Shown piece by piece: positions 54,896 to 63,700 of a stretch of 64,000 nucleotides of DNA (positions are counted from its first letter, which is position 1; the number at the start of each line of letters is the position of its first letter). The position numbers and the translations under genes were made by a program. The notes beneath the pieces are model-generated. The model made no database searches and had not been told where the DNA came from. It saw only the letters and a list, made by a program, of their open reading frames with translations. The stretch is taken from NCBI RefSeq assembly GCF_000577275.2, contig NZ_HG916852.1, forward strand, positions 2,979,001 to 3,043,000. Direction: 5' to 3'. The DNA is from Rhizobium favelukesii. Lineage in GTDB: Bacteria > Pseudomonadota > Alphaproteobacteria > Rhizobiales > Rhizobiaceae.

Positions 54896-55215
54896 AGCGC
54901 CGTCTCCAGCGCCGCAATCTTTCCGCCTTCCAGTACAAAGAAATATCGCAGATCGACGGGGCTTCCGGGGAAGTTGCCGACGAGGTGGCTGGTGACGATC
55001 ACCTTGCCATCAGCGCGCTCTATCTTAAGCGGCTCACTCGTATATTCATACTTTGCCGACGCTTCGGCCTTCCAGCGCGCAATTGCGGCTCGTCCCTTGT
55101 AGGTATTACCTTCGTCTTTTACGATGGCGTTCTCAGTAAAACACTTGGCAACAGCATTACCGTCGCCCTTGTCAGCCGTGAAGTAGTCAGCAATTGGCTT
55201 TGGCAGATCAATCAT
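54892..55215 (-). CDS. SnoaL/NTF2-like small protein
   Basis: A 107-residue NTF2-fold protein (polyketide-cyclase/SnoaL-like). [14 protein letters not shown] and [11 protein letters not shown] form the first helices and the cone entrance. Such proteins bind small ligands or catalyse isomerisation. It is the first gene of the SDR operon and divergent from the HxlR regulator, with a 76-bp shared promoter region. Confidence 0.82.
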   Translation of the reverse strand: MIDLPKPIADYFTADKGDGNAVAKCFTENAIVKDEGNTYKGRAAIARWKAEASAKYEYTSEPLKIERADGKVIVTSHLVGNFPGSPVDLRYFFVLEGGKIAALETAL

Positions 55216-55291
55216 TTACATGGCCTCTCTGGTTAAGCCTTGTACGGCCAGCGGGATTGCGCGGAATTAAGTATGGCGATACGCTATCAAA

Positions 55292-55681
55292 ATGACAAGA
55301 ACACACGAAAAAGTAAGGTACATACCAAAAGGTAAGGTTGGCACCTATACACGCGAAATGGCGGCGGAGGGCGTCGAGCAGGCATTGAAGCTGTTGGAAG
55401 GGCGGTGGAAGCTCACCATCCTGTTTCACCTGTTTGGTGGCCGGATCATGCGGTTTTCCGATTTGGAGCGCGGCATCCCCTTGATTTCACAGAAAATGCT
55501 GATCCAGCAGCTTCGACAGATGGAGAAGGACGGGATCGTCCGTCGCATTGTCCATCATCAGGTGCCGCCAAAGGTCGAATATGGCCTGACAGATTGGGGG
55601 CAGGCGCTATGCCCGGCACTCGACGCCTTGCTGACCTGGGCAGCAGAGCGTCCGGCGCCCGACAGCGCTGAAGGAGATTAG
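55292..55681 (+). CDS. HxlR family transcriptional regulator
   Basis: A 129-residue HxlR winged-helix regulator. The family core is visible: L-K-L-L-E-G-R-W-K-L-T-I-L-F-H-L, F-S-D-L-E-R-G-I-P-x-I-S-Q-K-M-L, and the wing P-P-K-V-E-Y-G-L-T. HxlR proteins often sense electrophiles or quinones and repress adjacent oxidoreductases, here the divergent SnoaL-SDR pair. The first ~20 residues before M-A-A-E-G are poorly conserved, so the true start could be internal at 55352. Confidence 0.88.
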   Translation: MTRTHEKVRYIPKGKVGTYTREMAAEGVEQALKLLEGRWKLTILFHLFGGRIMRFSDLERGIPLISQKMLIQQLRQMEKDGIVRRIVHHQVPPKVEYGLTDWGQALCPALDALLTWAAERPAPDSAEGD

Positions 55682-55703
55682 CTGCCCGTCGGCATGACAT
55701 CTC

Positions 55704-55736
55704 TAACTTTCGCGTATGTGAAACACGCGAAAGTTA
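55704..55736. repeat. Perfect 11-bp inverted repeat after HxlR gene
   Basis: TAACTTTCGCG at 55704-55714 and CGCGAAAGTTA at 55726-55736 are exact reverse complements around an 11-base spacer. It begins 22 bp after the HxlR stop. As RNA it forms a stem that could help termination, though only A residues follow; as DNA it could be a protein-binding site. Confidence 0.65.
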
Positions 55737-55876
55737 AAATTCTGGGGCGGGGCTGATAAAGGTGCGCGTTTTCATAATGTTCACAATAATGGTCATTAAG
55801 CGGCTTTTGGTTCACGTTCGCGGACATAGCTGGCACAATGCGTTTTGGGCGTTCTGAGCGCATCAGTTGATTTAAC

Positions 55877-55923
55877 GTTCATAATCGTGTACACTAACTG
55901 CTATAGCGACTACGATCGTGAAC
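55877..55923. promoter_or_regulatory. hipB operator: inverted GTTCAnnATCGT arms
   Basis: GTTCA-TA-ATCGT at 55877-55888 and ACGAT-CG-TGAAC at 55912-55923 are inverted copies of GTTCAnnATCGT, 23 bp apart and ending just before the hipB start. HipB-type antitoxins repress their own promoters by binding such paired sites. A weaker copy (GTTCA-CA-ATAAT) lies near 55785. Confidence 0.65.
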
Positions 55924-55926
55924 GCA

Positions 55927-56268
55927 ATGGACAAGAACGCATCATATAACCTGCCTATCCCCGTCCGGCGTGCCCTGCGCAAGCTGGGCCAGGATATCCG
56001 CGATGCACGGCGGCGGCGGCGCATTCCCTCGGCAATCCTAGCCGAGCGCGCCTCGATCAGCCGCACAACCCTTGTCAAGGTCGAGAAGGGCGACGCGGGA
56101 GTGTCGCTTGGCACCTATGCCACCATATTATTTGTGCTTGGATTGATTGATCGTCTTTCCACCCTTGCGGACGTGCGGCACGACCCGCGCGGACTGGAGC
56201 TGGAAGAAGAGCATCTGCCGAGACGCATCAGACGCCCCAAGAGCCCCCAGCCCTCGAAGGACGGATGA
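55927..56268 (+). CDS. hipB: HipB-like antitoxin (XRE HTH)
   Basis: A 113-residue protein with a Cro/C1-type helix-turn-helix at residues 20-75 (L-G-Q-D-I-R-D-A-R-R-R-R, A-E-R-A-S-I-S-R-T-T-L-V-K-V-E-K-G) and a basic C-terminal tail. It overlaps hipA by 4 bp in the usual antitoxin-toxin order. ATG at 55927 is chosen; a GTG nine bases upstream lies in the operator. Confidence 0.82.
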   Translation: MDKNASYNLPIPVRRALRKLGQDIRDARRRRRIPSAILAERASISRTTLVKVEKGDAGVSLGTYATILFVLGLIDRLSTLADVRHDPRGLELEEEHLPRRIRRPKSPQPSKDG

Positions 56269-57541
56269 TGGATCAGGAAACGCTCGTCTATGTCGACCTT
56301 GGCGGCGCCTCCCATCTTGTCGGGAAGCTCTGGGCACATATGCGCAAGAACCGCGAAAGCGCCACTTTCGAGTATGCGCCGTCATGGCTTGAGAATGGAC
56401 AGCGTTTTGCTCTGGAGCCTGCCTTGAACCTCGGCGAGGGCGCGTTCCACACTGCGGCCGACAGATTCATGTTCGGCTCAATCGGCGATTCCGCACCCGA
56501 CCGGTGGGGCCGCGCTTTGATGCGCCGGCCGAAAGACGCCGCGCTGAAAAAGCCGGGGAACCGCCGCGCACTCTGGGAGAAATCGACTATCTTCTCGCGG
56601 TCGATGACGAGGCTAGGCAGGGAGCCTTGCGTTTTGCTGGCAAGGAAGGCGGGCCCTTCCTCGCGGATCACGAGGACGCCACACGCATCCCGCCGCTGAT
56701 TGAACTGCCGAGGCTGCTGGCCGCTACCGAGCGCATCATTGATGATGATCATGATGGTCATGATGATGATGAGGATGAGAATTTGCGACTGCTTCTTGCG
56801 CCGGGCTCCTCCCTCGGCGGCGCGCGTCCGAAGGCGTCCGTCAGAGACAGGGACGGCGCGCTCGTCATCGCAAAGTTTCCGCACAAGGATGACGAATTCA
56901 ATACCGTCGCCTGGGAGGCCGTTGCACTGTCTCTTGCGGCGAGGGCCGGGATAGCGACCGCCGCATCACAGTTTGAGCATATCGCCGAAAAGCCGGTGCT
57001 GCTGCTCCGCCGCTTTGATCGTGACGGCGCGACCCGCATTCCGTTTCTGTCAGCCATGAGCATGCTGGGCGCAAAGGATAACGAGCCGCACAGCTATCTG
57101 GAGATCGTCGATGCCCTGCGGCAGAGCGGTGCGAGAGCGAAAGAAGACATGCGCGAGTTATGGCGGCGCATTGTCTTCACGATCATGATCTCGAATTCAG
57201 ACGACCATATGCGCAATCACGGCTTTCTCTACACAGGCCCTGACGGCTGGGCTCTTTCCCCTGCCTATGATCTCAACCCCGTTCCGGTCGATATCAAACC
57301 GCGTGTTCTCTCGACGGCGATTGACCTCGACGACCAAACTGCCTCTCTCGACGTGGCATTGTCCGTCGCAGATTATTTTGAACTGAAGCCCGCACAGGCG
57401 CGCGGGATCGCGGCCGAGGTTGCCGCCAGCGTTTCCTGCTGGAGAGACGAGGCCGGGCGCATTGGGCTCAGCGTAAGGGAGTGTGATCGTATGGCGTCAG
57501 CCTTCGAGCATGGCGATCTTGCGGCGGCATTGAAGAAATAG
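56265..57541 (+). pseudogene. hipA: HipA-type serine/threonine kinase toxin, frameshifted
   Basis: The first frame encodes the N-subdomain up to S-A-P-D-R-W-G-R-A-L-M-R-R. A one-base loss at about 56526-56533 then moves the reading to another frame, which continues A-E-R-R-R-A-E-K-A-G and G-E-I-D-Y-L-L-A-V-D-D to the end. The rest is complete: F-P-H-K-D-D-E-F (ATP-binding region), V-L-L-L-R-R-F-D-R-D-G, I-S-N-S-D-D-H-M-R-N-H-G (catalytic) and L-S-P-A-Y-D-L-N-P (metal). An Asp/His-rich insert (D-D-D-H-D-G-H-D-D-D-E-D-E) is encoded by GAT repeats at 56742-56778. It is inactive as written unless frameshifting occurs. Confidence 0.85.
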
Positions 57542-57645
57542 CTGACGGCTTGCCGGACGGCTTCAGAAATTATAACGCACGAACAAGGACATACGAGTTC
57601 CCAGTTTCATCCTCTCCGGCGCGCTAAATTGTTGTGGTCCCGGCG

Positions 57646-57962
57646 TTATTCGACAGGCCCTTTCGCCAGGGTCTTCACAAGGCGGACGTCATCGTCGGCG
57701 GCCGGCGGCACGGCATCTGCTTCAACGCCCTGGCCTTCCTGCCTCAGCCACCAGACCGACAGCTTCGACAGATTGTAGAGCCCGTTCGGCTGGCGAACGG
57801 CTCTCAACGTGATGGCAGCGTCGTGATCGAAGGAGCCCGTCGCGCGACTCCACCCCGTATCCGGTCGGAAACAGCGGTTTTGGTGCTCTCGCCTTTCAAG
57901 CCCTTCACCGCGGGAACGGTTCCGGCTCCCGTTTCCCGCGCAAGAGACTTTACCCCCGGCAT
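57646..57962 (-). pseudogene. Unrecognised frameshifted minus-strand gene remnant
   Basis: An ATG at 57962 starts a Gly/Lys-rich segment (M-P-G-V-K-S-L-A-R-E-T-G-A-G) that continues in frame to about 57860. A second frame then gives R-P-D-T-G-W-S-R-A-T-G-S-F-D-H-D, A-V-R-Q-P-N-G-L-Y-N-L-S-K-L-S and the stop at 57646. The two parts look like one protein broken by a frameshift. I do not recognise the family. It lies 7 bp downstream of the MscS-like gene. Confidence 0.35.
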
Positions 57963-57969
57963 TTCATGA

Positions 57970-59466
57970 CTAGCGGCGTCGCCTTTGGCCTTCGCTGCGG
58001 GGGGTCTCTGAGATCTTTCGCAGAAAGCTGCGAAGCTTCGACAGGAACATCTCGGGCGCTTCAGCATCGTCGCTCTGACGCGCAACCACGTCCCTGCGGT
58101 TCATTTCCTGCCCCCTGCGAGCCAATACTTCAAAGCTCTTGACGAGATCCGGCCGTACCGCGATGGCGTCACCCACGCCCTGTTTGTCAAGGCTGTAAGC
58201 GGTCACGGGTGTCAGTGCGGTAGCGGTTGCCGCGTAGGGTGTCCCTGTGATCATGCCGATCGCCCCAAGGCTGCTGCCCGGCCCCAATCGGAAGATCACT
58301 TCGGGCCATTCGGGAGTATCATTCGAAATCTCCACGGTGCCCGACGCCAGAATGAACAGCACTTTCGGATCATCGCCCTGCTTCATGAGTTTGTCGCCCG
58401 CCGCAAACCACACCTCGACCAGATGCTCCGCCAAGAGAATTCGATCGGACTCGGCGAGCACTCCGAACCAGTCAGACTCCTGGAGGAGCGTTGCTGCGCT
58501 TGGAACGTCCAAGCGCGCTCGGATCGGGACACCCGGAACGGCAAGTGCAATGCCCGCGTGGCGAAGATGGGATTGAACGTGGCCCAGCAGTTCGGTACGG
58601 GCTGCGACGAGCACTTCGATGCTTGGAATGGAAAAGCTGATGTCATAGGCCACGCCATCGCCCTCAAGTCCCGTGCGGGCGACACTGGGCGGCGGCGTCG
58701 CGGACAGCAACATGCAGGTTTTGACTGCCGCGTTCAGAACCGCCATACAACGATCCGGCAGTTCGTTCGCCGCGAGCTTCACCGTGATTGAGACGCGACG
58801 GATGTTCGTCGGCATACTGTGGTTCACCAGGCGTGCCTTAGCCATCACGCTGTTGGGAACGATGGCAACGTCCCCGTTCGGCGTCGCAATGTGCGTGGAG
58901 CGCCAGTTTACCTGTATGACCCGGCCTTCGATCCCGCCTTCTACCCAAACCAGATCGCCGGGACTGTAGGGCCGCTCGATGCCAACGGCGATCCCGGAGA
59001 ATACGTCTGACAAGCTACTCTGAAGCGCTAAGCCCAACACGATCGCAATGACGCCGGAGGTGGCAAGAAGGCCGCCGACCGGAACGGCGAAGACGAAGTT
59101 GATCACGGCGAACAGCGTCAGAAGATGGATGATCCCGGCCATCAGGTCAGAGACGATGCGGGTTTCTCGTGGCTTGGCCTCGAACACCACGAACAGCCGG
59201 ACAATGCCGATTGCACACTGGGCCGCGATAAGCCACCATCCGACCTCGATAAGTTGCTGCCATATTCGGGCGCCGGGCTGCACGGTATCAAATTCCGGAC
59301 CAAACGGTGAGCCCACCGTTCGCAGCACGAGATATGTGAGCGCGATGAAAGCCGCCAGCTGCCACGCGGCTCTCGCCCAAAGCGGCCATCCTCGCGTCAT
59401 CAACGGCACGATCATCGCCGCAAACAACAGCAAAGTTGCACTGATCTGAGCGGCTTCTTTCGTCAT
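57970..59466 (-). CDS. Mechanosensitive (MscS-like) channel with C-terminal cyclic-nucleotide-binding domain
   Basis: A 498-residue inner-membrane protein. Four or five helices lie in the first ~160 residues. The pore and beta-domain region follows with L-G-L-A-L-Q-S-S-L-S-D-V-F-S-G-I-A, G-D-L-V-W-V-E-G-G-I-E-G-R-V and P-N-G-D-V-A-I-V-P-N-S. From about residue 325 a CAP_ED (cNMP-binding) domain is fused, with A-G-D-K-L-M-K-Q-G-D-D and L-G-P-G-S-S-L-G-A-I-G-M. This layout suggests a channel gated or tuned by cyclic nucleotide. The start M-T-K-E-A-A is preferred over an upstream ATG. Confidence 0.87.
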   Translation of the reverse strand: MTKEAAQISATLLLFAAMIVPLMTRGWPLWARAAWQLAAFIALTYLVLRTVGSPFGPEFDTVQPGARIWQQLIEVGWWLIAAQCAIGIVRLFVVFEAKPRETRIVSDLMAGIIHLLTLFAVINFVFAVPVGGLLATSGVIAIVLGLALQSSLSDVFSGIAVGIERPYSPGDLVWVEGGIEGRVIQVNWRSTHIATPNGDVAIVPNSVMAKARLVNHSMPTNIRRVSITVKLAANELPDRCMAVLNAAVKTCMLLSATPPPSVARTGLEGDGVAYDISFSIPSIEVLVAARTELLGHVQSHLRHAGIALAVPGVPIRARLDVPSAATLLQESDWFGVLAESDRILLAEHLVEVWFAAGDKLMKQGDDPKVLFILASGTVEISNDTPEWPEVIFRLGPGSSLGAIGMITGTPYAATATALTPVTAYSLDKQGVGDAIAVRPDLVKSFEVLARRGQEMNRRDVVARQSDDAEAPEMFLSKLRSFLRKISETPRSEGQRRRR

Positions 59467-59762
59467 GTTGAAATCCGATTGATAGAAGAAACCCGGCAAC
59501 TACGCCGTCGCGGGCCGGGAGAATGTAAACTTCGGAACCCCGAAGGAACAAGTGCTGGCGGCTTCCTGACTCTCGGGATTTTCTTCTTTCTTCCGAACTG
59601 CCAACCAAACGGCAAACGATTCCCTGTAGCCCTGTAGCTGCTATAATAGCAATTAGCCATGCGCAGCGTGCGTGTCTTACTGTATCCTCGCGTTGCCTCA
59701 CGCGTAGGCTACTTCAATGCACCGGCACCTGTCATAATATTGGCATATGGAGGGCGGCTTCG
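59467..59762. other. Intergenic region between the channel gene and small hypothetical gene
   Basis: About 300 bp. A TATAAT-like sequence lies at about 59641-59646 and could serve as a -10 element for a plus-strand transcript. No gene or terminator is evident. Confidence 0.4.
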
Positions 59763-60083
59763 ATGAAAGACAATCAAGGCGCTAGGTATCGGATCTGCGA
59801 GGACGCTTTCGGCATTTTCTCGGTGATCGATGACGCCATAGGTCTTCCCGCCGAAGTAGGAGTGACGTTCGTTCTTTTGCAAAAGCCGGAAGCACACGAT
59901 TTTCTCACCTGGCTTCGACGAGGGTATCATCCTCCACGACTGCAATCTTCTTCGACCCGACGCAGTCAGCGAATGTCAAACGAGGCAATTGGATTCAAAC
60001 GATACCCGGTAAAGGTTTATCCCGTGCCTGCGGCTCTACAGCTCGCTCGAACCGTTCTTCACCAAGACCTGGCGGCCGAGTGA
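59763..60083 (+). CDS. Small hypothetical protein with D-x-x-x-G-x-P repeat
   Basis: A 106-residue frame. GGAGG lies 11 nt upstream of the ATG. The first 53 residues carry one copy of a pattern also seen twice in the protein at 61112: Arg-Tyr, then F-S-V-I-D-D-A-I-G-L-P-A-E-V-G-V, an L-L block and K-P-E-A-H-D-F-L-T-W-L-R-R-G. The remainder (Ser/Arg-rich, then K-V-Y-P-V-P) has lower coherence and may be a frameshifted tail. No known domain. Confidence 0.5.
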   Translation: MKDNQGARYRICEDAFGIFSVIDDAIGLPAEVGVTFVLLQKPEAHDFLTWLRRGYHPPRLQSSSTRRSQRMSNEAIGFKRYPVKVYPVPAALQLARTVLHQDLAAE

Positions 60084-61111
60084 GGTCGAAGTCGTTAAGT
60101 GGTCAGCGAGCGAACGCGATAGCATCGCGTCAGGGATCGGCCACCGCTTGGCCGATCCGTCCATCCTCGATTTCATTTCGAACGGCTGTTTGCGGGACCA
60201 AAACTTAGTCGAATAAACGTGTTTCGCTACCCTTTCCGGACAAGGCCGTCTTCCGCTACCGGCCAGAAGCAAACGAAAGCGCGGGCCAACCTTAGGCAAT
60301 AGCCCATTCCATTAAGGCGTTCTGGGCATGCAGCAAGAATGCCTTTGCAGTGCGGCTTTGACATACTGGGTGCGACATTGCATCGGCAGTCATCCGGAGG
60401 CGCAATCATCTCGGAACAAAGGGGCGGTTTCATCGGAATCGGCACACTGCCCCTGTAGGATTTTTCCATGAATGTACGTCAAGAACGCCGCTTTAGGGAT
60501 TAGTATGAAGACGGCTCCGAACTGCATCTAATTGGCACGGGATGCGAAGGTCCGTACTTTCAGCTGGTTGGCATTTTGGAGGATGGCCTCCGGAAGGCCG
60601 GGTTGCCGAGTGACGTGCCGTTCGGCTTGTGCCGATCCAGGACGAACACGGCTCCGCTCGGTTATCAACTGGGACTGTATCCTGGAAACGTCGGTACTTC
60701 ATACTGCGCACATCCCGGCGCGGTCCTCATTGAATTACGTGGCTTTCGCGGCCATGTGATCGGCAATGCACGTAGCGTCTTCACCAACGCCAAACAGCAG
60801 CCCGGACTTGAAAGTATGCATCCAATGCAGCCCAAGGAAATACAGAATTCGGCCAGTTGGTGACGTTCCTGAACAGGTGCGCCGCCTTTGTCGAACAATG
60901 TCCAGCCAACCAAACTCTAAAGAGTATCCAAGCTACCTCCGGTTTGCACCGAAAGAGGTGACAATAGGCCGACCGACGCGGCACACGCGGCAGATCGAAG
61001 GGGGCACCGGGGGTTACCGCGTGCTGCATATCCGATGGGTCGCTCAGAAATTTGCAACAAACATTCCGGGGTCGGCGTTTAGGTGTAACAAGGTAACAAG
61101 AAGGCGAACCA
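60084..61111. other. Stretch without a supported gene
   Basis: About 1 kb. One plus-strand frame from about 60504 to 60863 (including E-L-H-L-I-G-T-G-C-E-G-P-Y-F-Q-L-V and R-G-F-R-G-H-V-I-G-N-A) lacks a start codon and may be a decayed gene. Other frames look random. The base composition is lower in GC than the core region. Confidence 0.4.
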
Positions 61112-61513
61112 ATGCCCTACAAGCGGTACGGTTTAGAGGAGAACTCAGACGGCAGTTGGCGTGTCATAGACTACCGTGAAGGAAAGGCTGCGGAAAAGAA
61201 CGGAGAGGTTCTCGATCGGTTACCCCACGATACCGCTAGCAACCTTGAATTTATCCTTAACGCCCAAGAGAAAGGGAAGAGGACGGCTAAGGTCGCGCCA
61301 CAGCAGCACCCAAAGGCACACCTCATGGCAGCCGTGCGGTATAGCCGTCGCGAGAACCTAAACAACTACTGGACAGTCGTCGATGCAGTCACCGGTCAGC
61401 CGGTCGTTATCGATGGGGTGGTCATGGATATGCTTCTCGACGAGGAGGCCGAGGAACTGGTCGAGCGGCTGAACCGTAATGAGAATGAATATGGACCCTT
61501 TAAGCGGCCCTAA
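61112..61513 (+). CDS. Hypothetical protein with two copies of the D-x-x-x-G repeat
   Basis: A 133-residue acidic protein. Two related units are visible. Unit 1 (residues 4-53) starts R-Y-G-L-E-E-N and contains S-W-R-V-I-D-Y-R-E-G-K-A and L-E-F-I-L-N-A-Q-E. Unit 2 (residues 76-128) starts R-Y-S-R-R-E-N and contains Y-W-T-V-V-D-A-V-T-G-Q-P and E-E-L-V-E-R-L-N-R-N-E. Each unit would form a small beta hairpin followed by a helix. AAGAAGGCG precedes the ATG. No family name known; the start and composition support a real gene. Confidence 0.65.
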   Translation: MPYKRYGLEENSDGSWRVIDYREGKAAEKNGEVLDRLPHDTASNLEFILNAQEKGKRTAKVAPQQHPKAHLMAAVRYSRRENLNNYWTVVDAVTGQPVVIDGVVMDMLLDEEAEELVERLNRNENEYGPFKRP

Positions 61514-61702
61514 TGTCCACCCTATGGAAGGAGGCTCGCCTCTGTCGGTCGCGCTAGATGCCTCTCCGATTTGGACGATAATCTGTTCCAAACAGAGGGA
61601 AAATATAGCGCGCACGCGGCTAAACTGTAAGCGCGATTTTCGATGCGTATTGACGCCTGTTCCACACCGAACGGCGGATAGCATCGGTCGCGGTATCCGG
61701 CT

Positions 61703-63292
61703 CTATTCGGTCGTGGAGGTCTTGGAGAAGTTGAACGGGAGCAGGTCGCCGATGTCGGCATTCTCTTCGCGCTGTGGCAACTCGGTGAGTACGTGGCGCA
61801 GCCAGATCAGAGGGTCGACGCCACAGGCGCGGCATGTCAGCATCAGACTGTAAATCACAGCACTGGCCTTGGCTCCGTCAGCAGTGTCGCTGAACAGCCA
61901 CGATTTTCTTCCGGTCGCAAAAACCCTGATGTCGCGTTCCAGGATGTTGTTATCGATCGGCATCCTGCCGTCGCTGGTGTAGCGCGTCAGATAATCCCAT
62001 TGGTTCAGGGTGTAGGACACAGCATCGCCGAGCTTGGTATCCGGCACGACCTTCGGCGCGATGTTATCGAGCCACGTCTTGAGGGCGTTCAGGACAGGCA
62101 AACTGTGCTGTTGCCGGAAGCGGCGAATGCAGGCGGCCTGCGTTTCACCGGCGTCGGGCTTTATCTCTCGCGCCTGCCTCTCGATCCGGTAGAGCTGCTC
62201 GAAGAACCTGAGCGCTTGCTCCGGCGGGCCGCCGCCATTCTTTCTTGCCTTGAGGGCTTCGACGAAGCGCCGCCTGGAGTGAGCCATGCATCCGACATGG
62301 GTTGCGCCATGCAATGTGCGCCAGGCTGTGTAGCCATCGCTCACCAATATGCCGCGGTAGTCACCAAGGAAGGTCTGCGGGTGGATCTGGCCGCGCCCGG
62401 GCTGATAATCGAGCAGTACGATTGGCTGGTCACTGTCCTCGCCGCTGCGATAGGCCCACATGTACGATGTGCTGGTGGCCTCCTTGTCCTTTTCCTTGAG
62501 GACTTGAACCGTCGTCTCATCGCCATGAATGAGAGGCTGCGATCGCAACCGCAGTTTCAGCGCATCATAGATGCGGTGCAGATGCTTCTCGCTTGAGCCG
62601 ATGACCCAGTGAGCGAGAGCGCCGCGGCTGATCGGAACACCAGCACGCTCGAATGTCTGAGCCACGCGGTAAAGCGGTGTGCCGTCGACGTATTTGTGGA
62701 CGAGCGCGAAGGCTAACGTCGAGGCGGTAGCGATGCTGCCCGGCAGGGGCTGCGTCGGCATCGGTGCGATCACGACGGGTGTGTTGATCCCGGTGCGGTC
62801 GCAATGGCGGCAAGCGTACTTGAACCGCACATTCTGTAGGACCTTTGCCTTGACCTCGATATGGAGCTGCTCGGTAACAGCCTCGCCCATGCGATGCATC
62901 TGACCCTGGCAGCAGGGACAAGACTTCTGATCGTCGGGGAGGTCATATTCGACGCGCTCGCGTGGCAGGTCTTCTGGCAGAGGTCTGCGTCCACGCTTCT
63001 TTCCCGTTTGACCTTCTACCGCTGGCAGGCCGGTGTCCGGAAGCTCGACAACATCGCCTGCTTCGCTGCCATCCTCGACCGCAGCCTCTTCGGCCTCGTT
63101 GAAGAGACGATCAATGTGCTTTTCACTGCGGGGGGCAAAGCGATGGAGTTTTGCCAGTGCAAGCTCTTCTTCCAGCTTGACGACCCGCTGCGAGAGCGCT
63201 TCCTTCTCGGCTTTGAGCGCAGCGATTTCGGCAGCATTGGCTGCCAATTGCGCCATCAGTTCTGCAATGCTCGGTTCGCCGGTGCGAGTCAT
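61703..63292 (-). CDS. tnpC: IS66 transposase TnpC
   Basis: A 529-residue IS66 transposase. An N-terminal coiled coil (residues 5-50) precedes the zinc-finger-like C-x2-C...C-x2-C region (S-C-P-C-C-Q-G and Y-A-C-R-H-C). The DDE core has L-I-H-G-D-E-T-T-V-Q and D-G-Y-T-A-W, and the final Glu is in D-N-N-I-L-E-R-D-I-R. The C-terminal motif A-C-G-V-D-P-L-I-W-L is intact, so the enzyme looks complete. Confidence 0.93.
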   Translation of the reverse strand: MTRTGEPSIAELMAQLAANAAEIAALKAEKEALSQRVVKLEEELALAKLHRFAPRSEKHIDRLFNEAEEAAVEDGSEAGDVVELPDTGLPAVEGQTGKKRGRRPLPEDLPRERVEYDLPDDQKSCPCCQGQMHRMGEAVTEQLHIEVKAKVLQNVRFKYACRHCDRTGINTPVVIAPMPTQPLPGSIATASTLAFALVHKYVDGTPLYRVAQTFERAGVPISRGALAHWVIGSSEKHLHRIYDALKLRLRSQPLIHGDETTVQVLKEKDKEATSTSYMWAYRSGEDSDQPIVLLDYQPGRGQIHPQTFLGDYRGILVSDGYTAWRTLHGATHVGCMAHSRRRFVEALKARKNGGGPPEQALRFFEQLYRIERQAREIKPDAGETQAACIRRFRQQHSLPVLNALKTWLDNIAPKVVPDTKLGDAVSYTLNQWDYLTRYTSDGRMPIDNNILERDIRVFATGRKSWLFSDTADGAKASAVIYSLMLTCRACGVDPLIWLRHVLTELPQREENADIGDLLPFNFSKTSTTE

Positions 63293-63346
63293 CAGATTCT
63301 TGAATCTGAACCGCCCAGCCGCGTCAACTGCTCAATTCGACATCCG

Positions 63347-63700
63347 TCAGCCGGCAATCTGATATTGCCGCACCGGATGGCGCACCATTGCGTCGATATC
63401 GATGCCATCGAGGATCCAGTGAAGCTGTTCTGTCGTCAGCATGACCACCGGCACCTCGCAACGGGGCCATCTGAACCTGTCCTCGGTCAACCGCTTCAGG
63501 ACCATCACAAAACCGGAACGATCAAAAAACAGCAGCTTCATTCGGTCACGCCGGCGATTGCAGAAGGCAAAAACCGCAGGCGCAAACGGATCCAGCGCCA
63601 TCGTCTCCTGGACCAGGACCGCCAGGCTGTTGATGCCCGCGCGGAAGTCGATCGGTTCGCGATGCAGGTAAACCTTGAGATCACCGCCCAGTCTGAACAT
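63347..63700 (-). CDS. tnpB: IS66 accessory protein TnpB (Orf2)
   Basis: A 117-residue protein of the IS66 Orf2 family: D-L-K-V-Y-L-H-R-E-P-I-D-F-R-A-G and F-A-F-C-N-R-R-R-D-R-M-K-L-L-F-F-D. It is required for IS66 transposition although its biochemical role is unclear. It overlaps the end of tnpA by 20 bp. Confidence 0.93.
   Translation of the reverse strand: MFRLGGDLKVYLHREPIDFRAGINSLAVLVQETMALDPFAPAVFAFCNRRRDRMKLLFFDRSGFVMVLKRLTEDRFRWPRCEVPVVMLTTEQLHWILDGIDIDAMVRHPVRQYQIAG

Noticed and set aside
56742..56778. GAT-rich repeat considered as a CRISPR-like or regulatory repeat
   Set aside because: It is a simple in-frame microsatellite inside hipA without spacers. No CRISPR array was seen in the window.
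61793..62596. A 267-codon plus-strand frame within the IS66 transposase gene
   Set aside because: It is antisense to tnpC, which has all IS66 motifs.
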